A stretch of 39,713 bases of DNA, taken from NCBI GenBank assembly GCA_946478895.1, contig CAMLDY010000013.1, positions 1-39,713 of the forward strand, written 5' to 3'. The stretch is from an uncultured Gemmatimonadota bacterium. GTDB lineage: Bacteria > Gemmatimonadota > Gemmatimonadetes > Gemmatimonadales > Gemmatimonadaceae. Position 1 is the first letter of the stretch; each line of letters opens with the position of its first letter. The position numbers were made by a program, and so were the translations under genes. Shown here piece by piece: positions 16,345 through 23,669 of the stretch. A model generated the notes under the pieces. The model was not told the DNA's origin. It saw nothing but the letters and a program-made list of their open reading frames with translations, and ran no database searches.

Positions 16345-17799
16345 ATGGCGCGAAACGCCGGCAGCAGCGGGAGCTCACTTCACTACCATCTGATCGGAAT
16401 CGGCGGGACGGCGATGGCGTCGCTCGCGGGGCTGCTCAAGGCGGCCGGTCATACCGTCACCGGCTCCGATGAGAACGTATACCCGCCAATGTCCACCGGG
16501 CTCCAGGCGATGGGAATCTCCTACAATCAGGGGTACCGGCCGGAGAATCTGAAACCGAATCCAGACATTGTAATCGTCGGCAATGCGATCTCACGCGGCA
16601 ATCCGGAGCTCGAGGAAGTGCTCATCCGGAAGCTCCGCTACACTTCGGCGGCCGCTACTATAAAAGAAGAGTTCATCTGGGGCCACCATTCCCTGGCGGT
16701 TGCCGGCACGCATGGGAAGACGACCACGACTTCGCTGCTGGCGTGGGTTCTCGACGCCGCGGGTCTCAATCCGAGCTTTCTGATCGGAGGGGTCGCCGAG
16801 AACTTCGGGACGTCGTTCCGGCTCACAGATTCGAAGTACTTCGTGATCGAAGCGGATGAGTACGACACTGCGTACTTCGACAAGGGTCCGAAGATGTGGC
16901 ACTACCTGCCGGACACCGCGATCGTCAACAACATCGAGTTCGACCACGCCGACATCTACCGCGACGAAGAGGCATACAAGTTCGCGTTCTCGCGGTTCAT
17001 GAATCTGGTGCCGAAGAACGGAGTGGTGATCGCGGGGTGGGACTCGCCGATCGTGCGCGAGCTGGCGCCGAAGTCACCGGCGCCGGTTGAGTCGTTCGCC
17101 TACGGTGACGACGCGTTGAAGATGCCCGCGAATCAACCGCACTGGCACGCGCGGGACGTGGAGTTCGGCGAGCAGGGCACGCGGTTTCGTGCCTTTCGAT
17201 CGAGCGACGAATGGGGCCGGGTGGAGACTCCGCTCGCCGGCTCGTTCAACGTCAGGAATGCGCTGGCGGTGATCGCGGCTGCTGAATCGGTGAAAGCGGA
17301 TCGCGACGGGGTGCGCGAAGGATTCCGCACCTTCGCCAGCGTGAAGCGACGGATGGAGGTGCGCGGCGAAGTCCGCGGCATCGTCGTGATCGACGACTTT
17401 GCGCACCATCCAACCGCGATCCGCGAAACGATCGAGGCGGTGCGGCAGAAGTACGCCGGCCGCCGCATCGTCGCGGTGTACGAGCCGAGGAGCTACACCG
17501 CGCAGCGTCGCGAATTTCAGGACGACTACGCGCGCGCGTTCGGGGGTGCCGACGAGATTGTCTTCGCGTCGCTGTTCCGGCCCGACCGTTACACCAAGGA
17601 GACGGCGCTCGATCTGGGGCAGCTCGTTCGGGATCTCGGCGCGTCCGGCAAAACCGCAAAGGAGCTCAAGGACGCGGACGCAATTGTCAGCGATCTCGCG
17701 CCGAGGCTAAGGCCGCGGGACGTCGTGCTGATCATGTCGAATGGCGGGTTCGGGGGGATACACCAGAAACTCCTCGACGCTATTGGGGCTGCGGACTGA
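16345..17799 (+). CDS. mpl: UDP-N-acetylmuramate:L-Ala-gamma-D-Glu-meso-DAP ligase
   Basis: A 484-residue Mur-ligase-family enzyme from ATG 16345, with GAGG four bases upstream. The N-terminal Rossmann-like domain has HLIGIGGTAMASLAGLL. The ATP loop is AVAGTHGKTTTTSLLAWVL, and EADEYDTAYFDKGPKMWHY is the Mpl-specific central block. VIDDFAHHPTAI and VYEPRSYTAQRREFQ are the C-terminal substrate-side motifs. It re-attaches recycled tripeptide to UDP-MurNAc, bypassing MurC-E. EADEYDTAYFDKGPK separates it from MurC. This implies meso-DAP peptidoglycan and cell-wall recycling. It appears to be monocistronic. Confidence 0.93.
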   Translation: MARNAGSSGSSLHYHLIGIGGTAMASLAGLLKAAGHTVTGSDENVYPPMSTGLQAMGISYNQGYRPENLKPNPDIVIVGNAISRGNPELEEVLIRKLRYTSAAATIKEEFIWGHHSLAVAGTHGKTTTTSLLAWVLDAAGLNPSFLIGGVAENFGTSFRLTDSKYFVIEADEYDTAYFDKGPKMWHYLPDTAIVNNIEFDHADIYRDEEAYKFAFSRFMNLVPKNGVVIAGWDSPIVRELAPKSPAPVESFAYGDDALKMPANQPHWHARDVEFGEQGTRFRAFRSSDEWGRVETPLAGSFNVRNALAVIAAAESVKADRDGVREGFRTFASVKRRMEVRGEVRGIVVIDDFAHHPTAIRETIEAVRQKYAGRRIVAVYEPRSYTAQRREFQDDYARAFGGADEIVFASLFRPDRYTKETALDLGQLVRDLGASGKTAKELKDADAIVSDLAPRLRPRDVVLIMSNGGFGGIHQKLLDAIGAAD

Positions 17800-17818
17800 A
17801 GGCGGATTCTGGGGGCTG

Positions 17819-18017
17819 GGCGCTGGCGACTGGCATCCCTAGTCCAAAAGGCGGCAGGTTGGAGAGACGCTCAGAGATGCTCAGTAAGTCAGTCTTCAAC
17901 TCGCATTCTCGCTGCGTCACGCCACTATAGAATGCGCCGGATGAACTGACCTCTGTGCCCTCTGACCATGTCTCCCGCCTGCCACCTTTTTGACTACGGT
18001 GGCCAGTCGTTAGCGCT
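17819..18017. repeat. imperfect palindromic repeat C
   Basis: Starting after the mpl stop, GCGACTGGC...AGTCCAAAAGGCGGCAGG on the left (about 17826-17858) matches the reverse complement of the right arm at about 17977-18009 with a few mismatches. Weaker pairing continues inward, and an inner GCATTCT/AGAATGC hairpin lies at about 17903-17935. The outermost GCGCT bases also pair. Its ends differ from repeats A and B, so it is a separate family. No gene is visible between 17800 and 18044. Confidence 0.72.
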
Positions 18018-18044
18018 CAGGTGCCAGAATCCAAATTCTGAGAC

Positions 18045-18626
18045 CTATATCCGTTTCCGCGGCGCAATGGGTGTCAGTTTCGCGGAGCCGGTCTTGGCGA
18101 TGATGCCGAGCTTCATCACGGTGTTCCAGTTTCGGCCGGTGGCGCGGCCGAGGTGCTTTTCGATGAGCGCGTGGGTGAGCTTCGAGCGGCCCTGGCCGTT
18201 CGGGTAGAAGATGTAGGCGTTCTTGCCCTTGGCCTTGATCGTTTCGGGCCCTCTGATCTCGGCTTCGAGCGCCGCAATCTCGCCCGGCTCGGGGTCACTC
18301 TTCAGGAAAAGCGCAACGAGGTAGCCGGGCGATCGCTCGGCCTCTTTACGAAATGGGTTCTGGCGGATCAGAGCCTTCCACTCGGTTGGCGTACGGACGA
18401 AGAAGTCGACGTCGATCGACAGGCGTTCGTGAGCCTCGGTTTCGAGAAAGCGCTCCAGCTCGGCGCCGGTGCGGACGGGGCTCGAGAAAACGAGATTGCC
18501 GCTCTGTAGCAGCGATCGCGGCTCTTCCATTCCAACGGCAGTGAGAAAATTCCGCAAGTCGGTCATGCCGACCTGGCGGTGGCCACCGACGTTGATTCCG
18601 CGCAGAAGGGCGATGTGAGTTGTCAG
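18045..18626 (-). CDS. DUF1697 family protein, start codon unusual
   Basis: The first ATG (18566) gives 173 residues beginning MTDLRNFLTAVG, with LLQSGNLVFSS and FFVRTPTEWKALIRQNPF, all typical of DUF1697. The family's most conserved N-terminal block, (I)ALLRGINVGG, is encoded in frame directly upstream (18614-18584). The real protein should therefore begin near CTG 18626 (LTTHIALLRGINVGG), where relatives have M/VTTxIALLRGINVGG. No ATG, GTG or TTG is found in frame there. Either CTG is used or the start has mutated; a repeat-rich segment begins just upstream. DUF1697 proteins are small, cytoplasmic and of unknown function. The 3' end adjoins repeat C. Confidence 0.78.
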   Translation of the reverse strand: MTTHIALLRGINVGGHRQVGMTDLRNFLTAVGMEEPRSLLQSGNLVFSSPVRTGAELERFLETEAHERLSIDVDFFVRTPTEWKALIRQNPFRKEAERSPGYLVALFLKSDPEPGEIAALEAEIRGPETIKAKGKNAYIFYPNGQGRSKLTHALIEKHLGRATGRNWNTVMKLGIIAKTGSAKLTPIAPRKRI

Positions 18627-18699
18627 AGGTCGAGGGCTAGAGGCGACGGTGAATTCTAAGCGGGAAGCGCGAAGCGGGAAGCGGTCTTGAAGGAGGACC

Positions 18700-18885
18700 G
18701 AGTACTCGGACTCACTGCATCGACGATCGCGGACTGATTGAGAATCGAGGAAACCGCGACTACTGTGGAACCGTGAACGCGAAGGACTGCGCGAAGCTCC
18801 TCATTGTCTGCAGTGATCCTCGGTAGTTCGAGTCCGCGATACTCACTCAGTCCGCGATCCTCGATGCAGCTAGTCCGCAGTACTC
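18700..18885. repeat. palindromic repeat D
   Basis: The arms 18700-18747 and 18837-18885 are inverted copies of about 49 bp with five mismatches and one gap (core GCATCGA.GATCGCGGACTGA.TGAG), separated by an 89-bp centre. A GAAGCGGGAAGCGG-type purine stretch precedes it at 18661-18684. The right arm is followed by a direct duplication that includes the end of the next gene. No gene is visible between 18627 and 18902. Confidence 0.82.
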
Positions 18886-18924
18886 ACTTCTTCTCTCCGC
18901 CCTCAGTCCGCAGTACTCACTTCT
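18872..18924. repeat. 20-bp direct repeat overlapping a gene end
   Basis: AGTCCGCAGTACTCACTTCT occurs at 18872-18891 and again at 18905-18924. The first copy is in the right arm of palindrome D. The second provides the last codons (V-S-T-A-D) and TGA stop of the minus-strand amidoligase-like gene, so the repeat has shaped that protein's C-terminus. Confidence 0.85.
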
Positions 18925-20195
18925 CCGCGTCCCCGGCGAACCCCATCCCTCCGCGCCGTTCCCCCATCCCGCTTTCGACCGGGGCGTTCCCATTCTCTGA
19001 GGTGATCCAACAGGTAATCGAGAGAGAAAACGTGGCGCGAGTTGTCGGCCTTGCGGCGGAAGATGACGCGCGACCAGCCGCGCATGCCGGTGGGAGTGTA
19101 CCAGTCGCCGTCCATGTGCAGCTTGTCGCCGGAGATCGCGCGAATCAGCACGCGCTCGTACTGCGATCGGGGAAGCACCCGCTCGGGGAAGAGATTGTCC
19201 CAGGTGCAGAGGCGTCCAACATCCTCGTAGCCGACGGGCCGGTCATCCAGATCGAGCAGCGACGGCGCGCGGCCCTTCATCACCGAGCCGATCAGGCGCA
19301 GCGTGAAAGGATCCGAGTAGCGCCGGATGTACGGCCAGAAGTGCTTGGTCGTCAGGCCCGCCATGGTGCGCAGCGTCAGGAAGCGACCGTCGGTGGTCGG
19401 CCACTTGTCGACGTCGATGTCTGACGTGAACGGATTCTCCGGGTAGCAGTCGAACCGCGCCAGCCAGCCTTTGCGGGTGGTGTGCGGCATCGGACGGAAT
19501 CCGCGGATCACCGGAATGTCGGTCTCCTCGAGCGCGCTGATCTCGTAGCTCGGCCAACGCATCACTTCGCGGACGATGCCGACGATCACCGTCGCCGTCG
19601 CAATCATGAGCGGCGCATCGGGCGTGAAATCGGCGGTGACCTCGATGCGATCGCCGCGGGGGCGCACCCCGATGCCAGTCGAGCGCCGGTTTGCCGCCAG
19701 TACCATCACCGGAATCGGCAGAATGTGCGACAGCAGATAGGCGAGCTGCTCGACGGTCCTCCTCGGCCCCTGCTGATCGCGAGGGAGCTCGAAGGAAATG
19801 TTGTAGTGGGTGCTGAAGCCGGCGAGCTGGACGTCGGTGTCGTGTGCTTGCTCCCACGCGTCGAGCTCCTGACGCACGAACAGGATCGCTTCCCAGAGTG
19901 AGCGTCCGGCGCGCGCCGCGCAGCCGCGCTCGATCTCGATCACAGGGGTCGCGACCTCGATGACGCCGGTGTCGAAATAGACCGCGCCGCCGGTGGGCAG
20001 GTGATACGACCTGCCCTTCCGGTGCATCATCTTCTCACGAATGATCCGGCGCGGGCTGCCAAAGATATCCTCCGGCTTGACCTGCACTCCGTCCATTACC
20101 ACGGCGAATTCGGCTTCCATGCCGATCGCCGCGAGCTGGATCCGCTCGTGGGTGGATGACTTGTTCTCCGGTCCTTTCTTCTTCTTCAGCGCCAT
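18903..20195 (-). CDS. GCS/glutamine-synthetase-fold carboxylate-amine ligase-like protein
   Basis: A 430-residue protein from ATG 20195. I do not recognise a named enzyme, but the residue pattern fits a GCS2-like amidoligase. It has GMEAEF (Glu 27, Glu 29), a strand with GVIEVATP (Glu 80), FSTHYNISF (His 130, Asn 132), as in the H-x-N-x-S sites of this fold, and RPRGDRIEVTADF (178-190) with Arg/Glu residues for ATP and substrate. Such enzymes join a carboxylate to an amine using ATP and Mg; the substrate is unknown. There is no signal peptide. The last 30 residues are Arg/Gly-rich and end inside a repeat. It is third in a unit after the serine hydrolase and M15-like genes, 57 bp downstream of the latter. 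Confidence 0.6.
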   Translation of the reverse strand: MALKKKKGPENKSSTHERIQLAAIGMEAEFAVVMDGVQVKPEDIFGSPRRIIREKMMHRKGRSYHLPTGGAVYFDTGVIEVATPVIEIERGCAARAGRSLWEAILFVRQELDAWEQAHDTDVQLAGFSTHYNISFELPRDQQGPRRTVEQLAYLLSHILPIPVMVLAANRRSTGIGVRPRGDRIEVTADFTPDAPLMIATATVIVGIVREVMRWPSYEISALEETDIPVIRGFRPMPHTTRKGWLARFDCYPENPFTSDIDVDKWPTTDGRFLTLRTMAGLTTKHFWPYIRRYSDPFTLRLIGSVMKGRAPSLLDLDDRPVGYEDVGRLCTWDNLFPERVLPRSQYERVLIRAISGDKLHMDGDWYTPTGMRGWSRVIFRRKADNSRHVFSLDYLLDHLREWERPGRKRDGGTARRDGVRRGRGEVSTAD

Positions 20196-20252
20196 TCTCT
20201 TCTATTACCCAAAGTTCTTCATGAATTACGACTGCTTGCTGCGACGACGTCG

Positions 20253-20885
20253 TCAACCTTTCACGTCCCGCGGAACCGATAGCACGTACCCCAAATCGAG
20301 GTGCAGGTGATCTTCCGCGTAGCCGGTCGGCGTTCCGTAGGGACGCGTCCATATACCGGGAAGCGTCTCCCGCGCGATCAGGCTGAAGCGCTCGATCGCA
20401 CTCCGATTGTCCAGGTAGGTGTCGCCAATCCGATAGATGTTGGCGGCGGTTCCCCAGGCGTGCGGAGTCGCGTTCTTCGAGAACCGGTGGGACGGCGAGC
20501 GGTAGCCCCCGTTCGCGGAAATGTGAACCAGCGTCCCCACGGCTTCCCTGAACCTCTCCAGGCACACGGCAAGAAGTGTTATTGCGCACGGAACGTACCG
20601 GGGGAACGTCCGCAACGGCGGGGCTTCCCGAACGTCGACCTGGATGAACTCCCAAAGCAGGAAATGGGTGGCCAATTCCACCTTCATGGCCGAATCCCAG
20701 GAGGGTACCTCGTAAAAATAGCGGGGTAACTGGCGGGGAAACCCGTTACCGTCCTTCCATTCCTCGCCGGGCCGGAGGGCCTTCCGGTAATCGGCGGGCA
20801 GGGTCAGGCCGTCCACCACCCGAAGCGGGAAATTGGGCGAATTATTCACTGCCGTCTCTGCCGCGAAGCTCGTCGACACGCTCAC
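20253..20885 (-). CDS. M15-like (DD-peptidase fold) protein with altered zinc motif
   Basis: A 210-residue protein from GTG 20885, which overlaps the upstream stop as GTGA. The C-terminal half resembles the M15/hedgehog DD-peptidase fold. GGYRSPSHRFSKNATPHAWGTAANI (126-150) aligns with the family pattern YRSp.hN...S.H..G.A.D, with His 142 in place. The usual metal-binding Asp is Asn 149. EDHLHLDLGY (191-200) supplies His 193/195, as in the C-terminal H-x-D/H-v-D motif. No signal peptide is evident, unusual for enzymes acting on peptidoglycan. It may cut cytosolic peptides, bind zinc differently, or be inactive. Its neighbours are a beta-lactamase-fold hydrolase and an amidoligase-like protein. 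Confidence 0.62.
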   Translation of the reverse strand: MSVSTSFAAETAVNNSPNFPLRVVDGLTLPADYRKALRPGEEWKDGNGFPRQLPRYFYEVPSWDSAMKVELATHFLLWEFIQVDVREAPPLRTFPRYVPCAITLLAVCLERFREAVGTLVHISANGGYRSPSHRFSKNATPHAWGTAANIYRIGDTYLDNRSAIERFSLIARETLPGIWTRPYGTPTGYAEDHLHLDLGYVLSVPRDVKG

Positions 20886-21757
20886 TCATCCGTCGGCCGC
20901 TGGGTAAGGGCCTCGTATATGGTATGTGAAATGGCGGCGATGGTGCGCGACCGACCGGACACATCGGGATCCCACTCGCTCAATACAACGAGCACGTACG
21001 GCTTCCGTTTGGGCAGATACACTACCCCGGCGTCGTGGGCCACGGTCGATATCTCGCCGGTCTTGTGTGCGACCCGCGCCGCTTTCGGCAACCGAGCCGG
21101 AATTCCCTGATTGAATTCCTGGCCGTGGAGGATGTCCATCATCCTTCGCGACAGGGCGGGGGAGAATGCTTTCCCCTCGGCGAGCATCACCAGGATTTTC
21201 AGCAGTCCGTCGGCGGTGACCATGTTGTTGATGCGCTTGTCGAAGGCGAGCTCGTCCTCGACGCCGCGCTTTAGGTCGATCCCATCCTCCAGCTTGAGCT
21301 CGGCGAGGGTCTTGTTCACCGAGTCGGGTCCGATCACGGCGAGCAGCAGATTGGTGGCGAGGTTGCTCGACGTCGTGATCATGTGGTACGCGAGCTCGTC
21401 GACTCGCATCATCTTGCCGATCGCGTTGTGCACCGCGGAATTGGCGTCGCGGCCGGATTCGACGCGAAACGGGATGTTCTCGACAACGCTGAGAAACCGG
21501 TTGCGAACGTGGACGCGCGAGTGCGGCAACAGATCTCCCCGATCGATTGCCGCGAACACTCCGAGCAGGATCGGCACCTTGATGGTGCTGGCCGCGTGGA
21601 ACCAGCGATCGGAATGGTAGTGAAGCTCGGATCCGGTCTCGAAATCCTTGAGCGCCACTGCGATCGCCTTCGCGCCCGACTCCTTCTCGATTACCTGAAT
21701 TCTTCCGCGAAGGGGTGCTTCAGCTATATCACTCGGGTCGGTTTTCAGGTCGGCCAT
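20882..21757 (-). CDS. serine hydrolase, class A beta-lactamase fold
   Basis: A 291-residue protein from ATG 21757. The three active-site elements of the penicillin-recognising fold are present: S-T-I-K at 57-60 (nucleophile Ser, general base Lys), S-S-N at 130-132 in the SxN position, and H-K-T-G at 231-234. The class A catalytic Glu of the ExxLN omega loop is not clearly recognisable, so efficient lactam hydrolysis is not implied. The N-terminus (MADLKTDPSDIAEAP) has no signal peptide, unlike periplasmic beta-lactamases, so a cytoplasmic peptide or amide hydrolase is more likely. It is the first gene of a three-gene unit, and its stop overlaps the M15-like start by 4 bp. Confidence 0.82.
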   Translation of the reverse strand: MADLKTDPSDIAEAPLRGRIQVIEKESGAKAIAVALKDFETGSELHYHSDRWFHAASTIKVPILLGVFAAIDRGDLLPHSRVHVRNRFLSVVENIPFRVESGRDANSAVHNAIGKMMRVDELAYHMITTSSNLATNLLLAVIGPDSVNKTLAELKLEDGIDLKRGVEDELAFDKRINNMVTADGLLKILVMLAEGKAFSPALSRRMMDILHGQEFNQGIPARLPKAARVAHKTGEISTVAHDAGVVYLPKRKPYVLVVLSEWDPDVSGRSRTIAAISHTIYEALTQRPTDE

Positions 21758-21830
21758 GATGCAAGATGAAAAGCCGTGGTTTGATGCTGTTGGGCACGTG
21801 ATAGGACGTTCGGAACTCTCTCATCGCGGC

Positions 21831-21836
21831 TATAAT
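21831..21836 (+). promoter_or_regulatory. -10 box of the DUF3800 gene
   Basis: A perfect TATAAT lies 25 bp before the ATG at 21862. The bases 17 bp upstream (GTTCGG at 21808-21813) are a weak -35 match. The leader would be only about 20 nt, without a recognisable Shine-Dalgarno sequence. Confidence 0.5.
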
Positions 21837-21861
21837 GAAGTAATCGCGACAGTGACCACCT

Positions 21862-22608
21862 ATGGCGGAAATCGCATACATCGACGAGAGCTACGACAGT
21901 AGTCAATTTGTGATGAGTGCGCTGATCGTTCCGGAAGCGGACTGGCGATCTGGGTTCGCCCATCTTCAGAACTATCGCAGGGAGCTCAAGGCGCGGCATG
22001 GAATCTTCACGAGTAAGGAATTTCATGCCACTGAGTTCGTTGCAGGTCGTGGCCGTCTCGCACCCAAGCCGATTCCAAAGGGACTGCGAGCGCATCTCTT
22101 CAAAGAATATCTTGAGATGCTCGCAGGGCTCCCCGGTGCCGCAATCATTAGTGGTTGCTGGAGCATGAGAGGCTTTACGCAGAGAGAGATTCATCTTAAA
22201 GCGTTCGCGCGAATCCAAGAACGGCTCCAAACAAGGTCAGTAAAATCCAATTCCCATATCGTATCGATTATCGACGAGGGTCGGGCTACCGAACTCCAAC
22301 GGATAGCGAGAAGGTCAAAGGTCTGGAACCCAGTTGGTAGTCGATTCGGTGCCTGGGAGGATGGGGCATCTTACAAGAACATACCGAACGATCGGCTAAT
22401 CGAAGATCCAGTTTTTAAGTCGTCTCAGCAGTCGTATTTCCTGCAGTCTGCAGATTTTATCGCGTACGCTTTACTAAAGAGTGAGGTTATCCCAACGCCT
22501 CATGTCGCGAAGTACGGCATCGATAGGGCTTATGAGCTGCTTGAGCCGATCTGCGTCAAAGCGGCCTCCTCGAAAGATCCTAGATGCCTCGGCATTGTCC
22601 GGACATAA
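21862..22608 (+). CDS. DUF3800 family protein
   Basis: A 248-residue protein from ATG 21862. The N-terminus IAYIDESYD (4-12) is the DUF3800 hallmark (YiDESG), followed by a strand with ALIVPEADW. A second acidic block, HIVSIIDEG (about 132-140), and a C-terminal LQSADFIAYALL (about 197-208) complete the pattern of an RNase H-like fold with an Asp/Glu-rich putative metal site. Members are widespread, often in mobile or defence-associated contexts, with unproven nuclease function. Base composition differs from the surroundings: 32 of 60 bases in 22261-22320 are G/C against 40 of 60 in 23041-23100. It is a single gene with its own -10 box, convergent with the ABC transporter genes, suggesting an acquired gene. 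Confidence 0.82.
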   Translation: MAEIAYIDESYDSSQFVMSALIVPEADWRSGFAHLQNYRRELKARHGIFTSKEFHATEFVAGRGRLAPKPIPKGLRAHLFKEYLEMLAGLPGAAIISGCWSMRGFTQREIHLKAFARIQERLQTRSVKSNSHIVSIIDEGRATELQRIARRSKVWNPVGSRFGAWEDGASYKNIPNDRLIEDPVFKSSQQSYFLQSADFIAYALLKSEVIPTPHVAKYGIDRAYELLEPICVKAASSKDPRCLGIVRT

Positions 22609-22614
22609 GCAAAA

Positions 22615-22642
22615 GCGCCCCGGGGAAATTTCCCCGGGGCGC
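22615..22642 (-). terminator. 28-bp perfect palindrome, probable terminator
   Basis: GCGCCCCGGGGAAA and its exact complement TTTCCCCGGGGCGC abut with no spacer, giving a very stable hairpin. On the minus strand it is followed by TTTTGCTTA, so it can end transcription from the transporter genes about 100 bp upstream. On the plus strand, past the DUF3800 stop (22608), no T run follows, though the hairpin may still act as a transcript end. Confidence 0.78.
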
Positions 22643-22745
22643 CGAGAGCAAGACCGGTCACTCACCGCTGTTGGCAAGGCCAGCCCTGCCCATCAAAGCT
22701 AACAAATTTTTGTTCGGCCTGCAATAAAAAACCAATTCAACGCAA

Positions 22746-23666
22746 TCAAGAGTATGCTACGCGAGGGTCCGCTTTGGCGTAGGCGAGATCTGTAAGAAGA
22801 TTCACCATCACGAACACCACGCTGAGAAAGAGCACCGATCCCTGGATCGCCGGCAGATCGCGCCTGGTGATCGCGTTCACGACGTAGCGGCCGAGTCCCG
22901 GCCAGCTGAAGATCGTTTCGGTGAGGATACTTCCGGTCAGGTAATATCCGAAATCGAGGCCGAGCACGGTGATCACCGGAATCAGCGCGTTGCGCAGCGC
23001 GTGGCGCACCACGACGACGCGTTCCTTGAGTCCCTTCGCGCGCGCGGTGCGCACGTAGTCGCCGCCGAGCACATCGAGCATCGCTGATCTCGTCATTCGC
23101 CCGAGAAAGGCGATCGAGCGCGAGCCGAGCGCAAACGCCGGCAGGATGAGGTACTTGATGCCGCCGTATCCCGACGGCGGGAGCCACCGGAGGATCACCG
23201 CGAAGATCAGGATCAGAATGAGTCCGACCCAATACACCGGAAATGAGATTCCCAGATACGCGACGCCCAGTCCGAGGCGGTCGAACCAGCCACCCGGGTT
23301 TCTCGCGCTCATCACGCCGAGGGTTATGCCAAGGATCGTTGCGAGGAGCATCGCAGATCCGGCGAGAAGGAGGGTTTTCGGAAAACGCTCGCGGATGTCC
23401 CTGATGATCGGGCGCTGGGTGATGTAGGAGTTTCCGAAATCGCCGCGCAGCACCGCGCTGGTGTAGTGACCGAACTGGCTGATGAGCGGCTCGTCGAGGT
23501 GGAGCTCTTTCCTGAGACGCGCGATGGTCTGCGCATCGGCGCGCTCGCCGACCATCGCCTCAACGGGGTCACCGGGTGCGACTCGCAGCAGCAGAAACGT
23601 CACCACCAGCACGCCGAAGAGTGTTGGAATCGCGAGCAGCAGCCGGCGGAGGATGAACGAGAACAC
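22746..23666 (-). CDS. peptide ABC transporter permease, DppB/OppB type
   Basis: A 306-residue inner-membrane permease from ATG 23666. The start MFSFILRRLLLAIPTLFGVLV and the motif RVAPGDP (29-35) are typical of DppB. Six hydrophobic segments are visible. The EAA-like cytoplasmic loop that contacts the ATPase reads DYVRTARAKGLKERVVVVRHALRNALIP (about 204-231). FSWPGLGRYVVNAITRRDLPAIQG and a C-terminal DLAYAKADPRV complete the family pattern. It forms one half of the channel for di/oligopeptides. It follows the binding-protein gene by 3 bp. No DppC-type permease or ATPase follows: the next elements are the palindromic terminator and an opposing gene. Confidence 0.92.
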   Translation of the reverse strand: MFSFILRRLLLAIPTLFGVLVVTFLLLRVAPGDPVEAMVGERADAQTIARLRKELHLDEPLISQFGHYTSAVLRGDFGNSYITQRPIIRDIRERFPKTLLLAGSAMLLATILGITLGVMSARNPGGWFDRLGLGVAYLGISFPVYWVGLILILIFAVILRWLPPSGYGGIKYLILPAFALGSRSIAFLGRMTRSAMLDVLGGDYVRTARAKGLKERVVVVRHALRNALIPVITVLGLDFGYYLTGSILTETIFSWPGLGRYVVNAITRRDLPAIQGSVLFLSVVFVMVNLLTDLAYAKADPRVAYS

Positions 23667-23669
23667 GTG

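Noticed and set aside
17800..18900. CRISPR-like repeats
   Set aside because: Repeats are inverted pairs and a single direct duplication with unequal spacing, not a regular repeat-spacer array, and no cas genes are present.
20882..21757. Beta-lactam resistance gene
   Set aside because: No signal peptide and no clear class A glutamate; better described as a serine hydrolase of the same fold.
22643..22745. Possible small RNA or tRNA upstream of the palindrome
   Set aside because: No cloverleaf, T-loop consensus or promoter recognised; treated as transporter 3' untranslated region.
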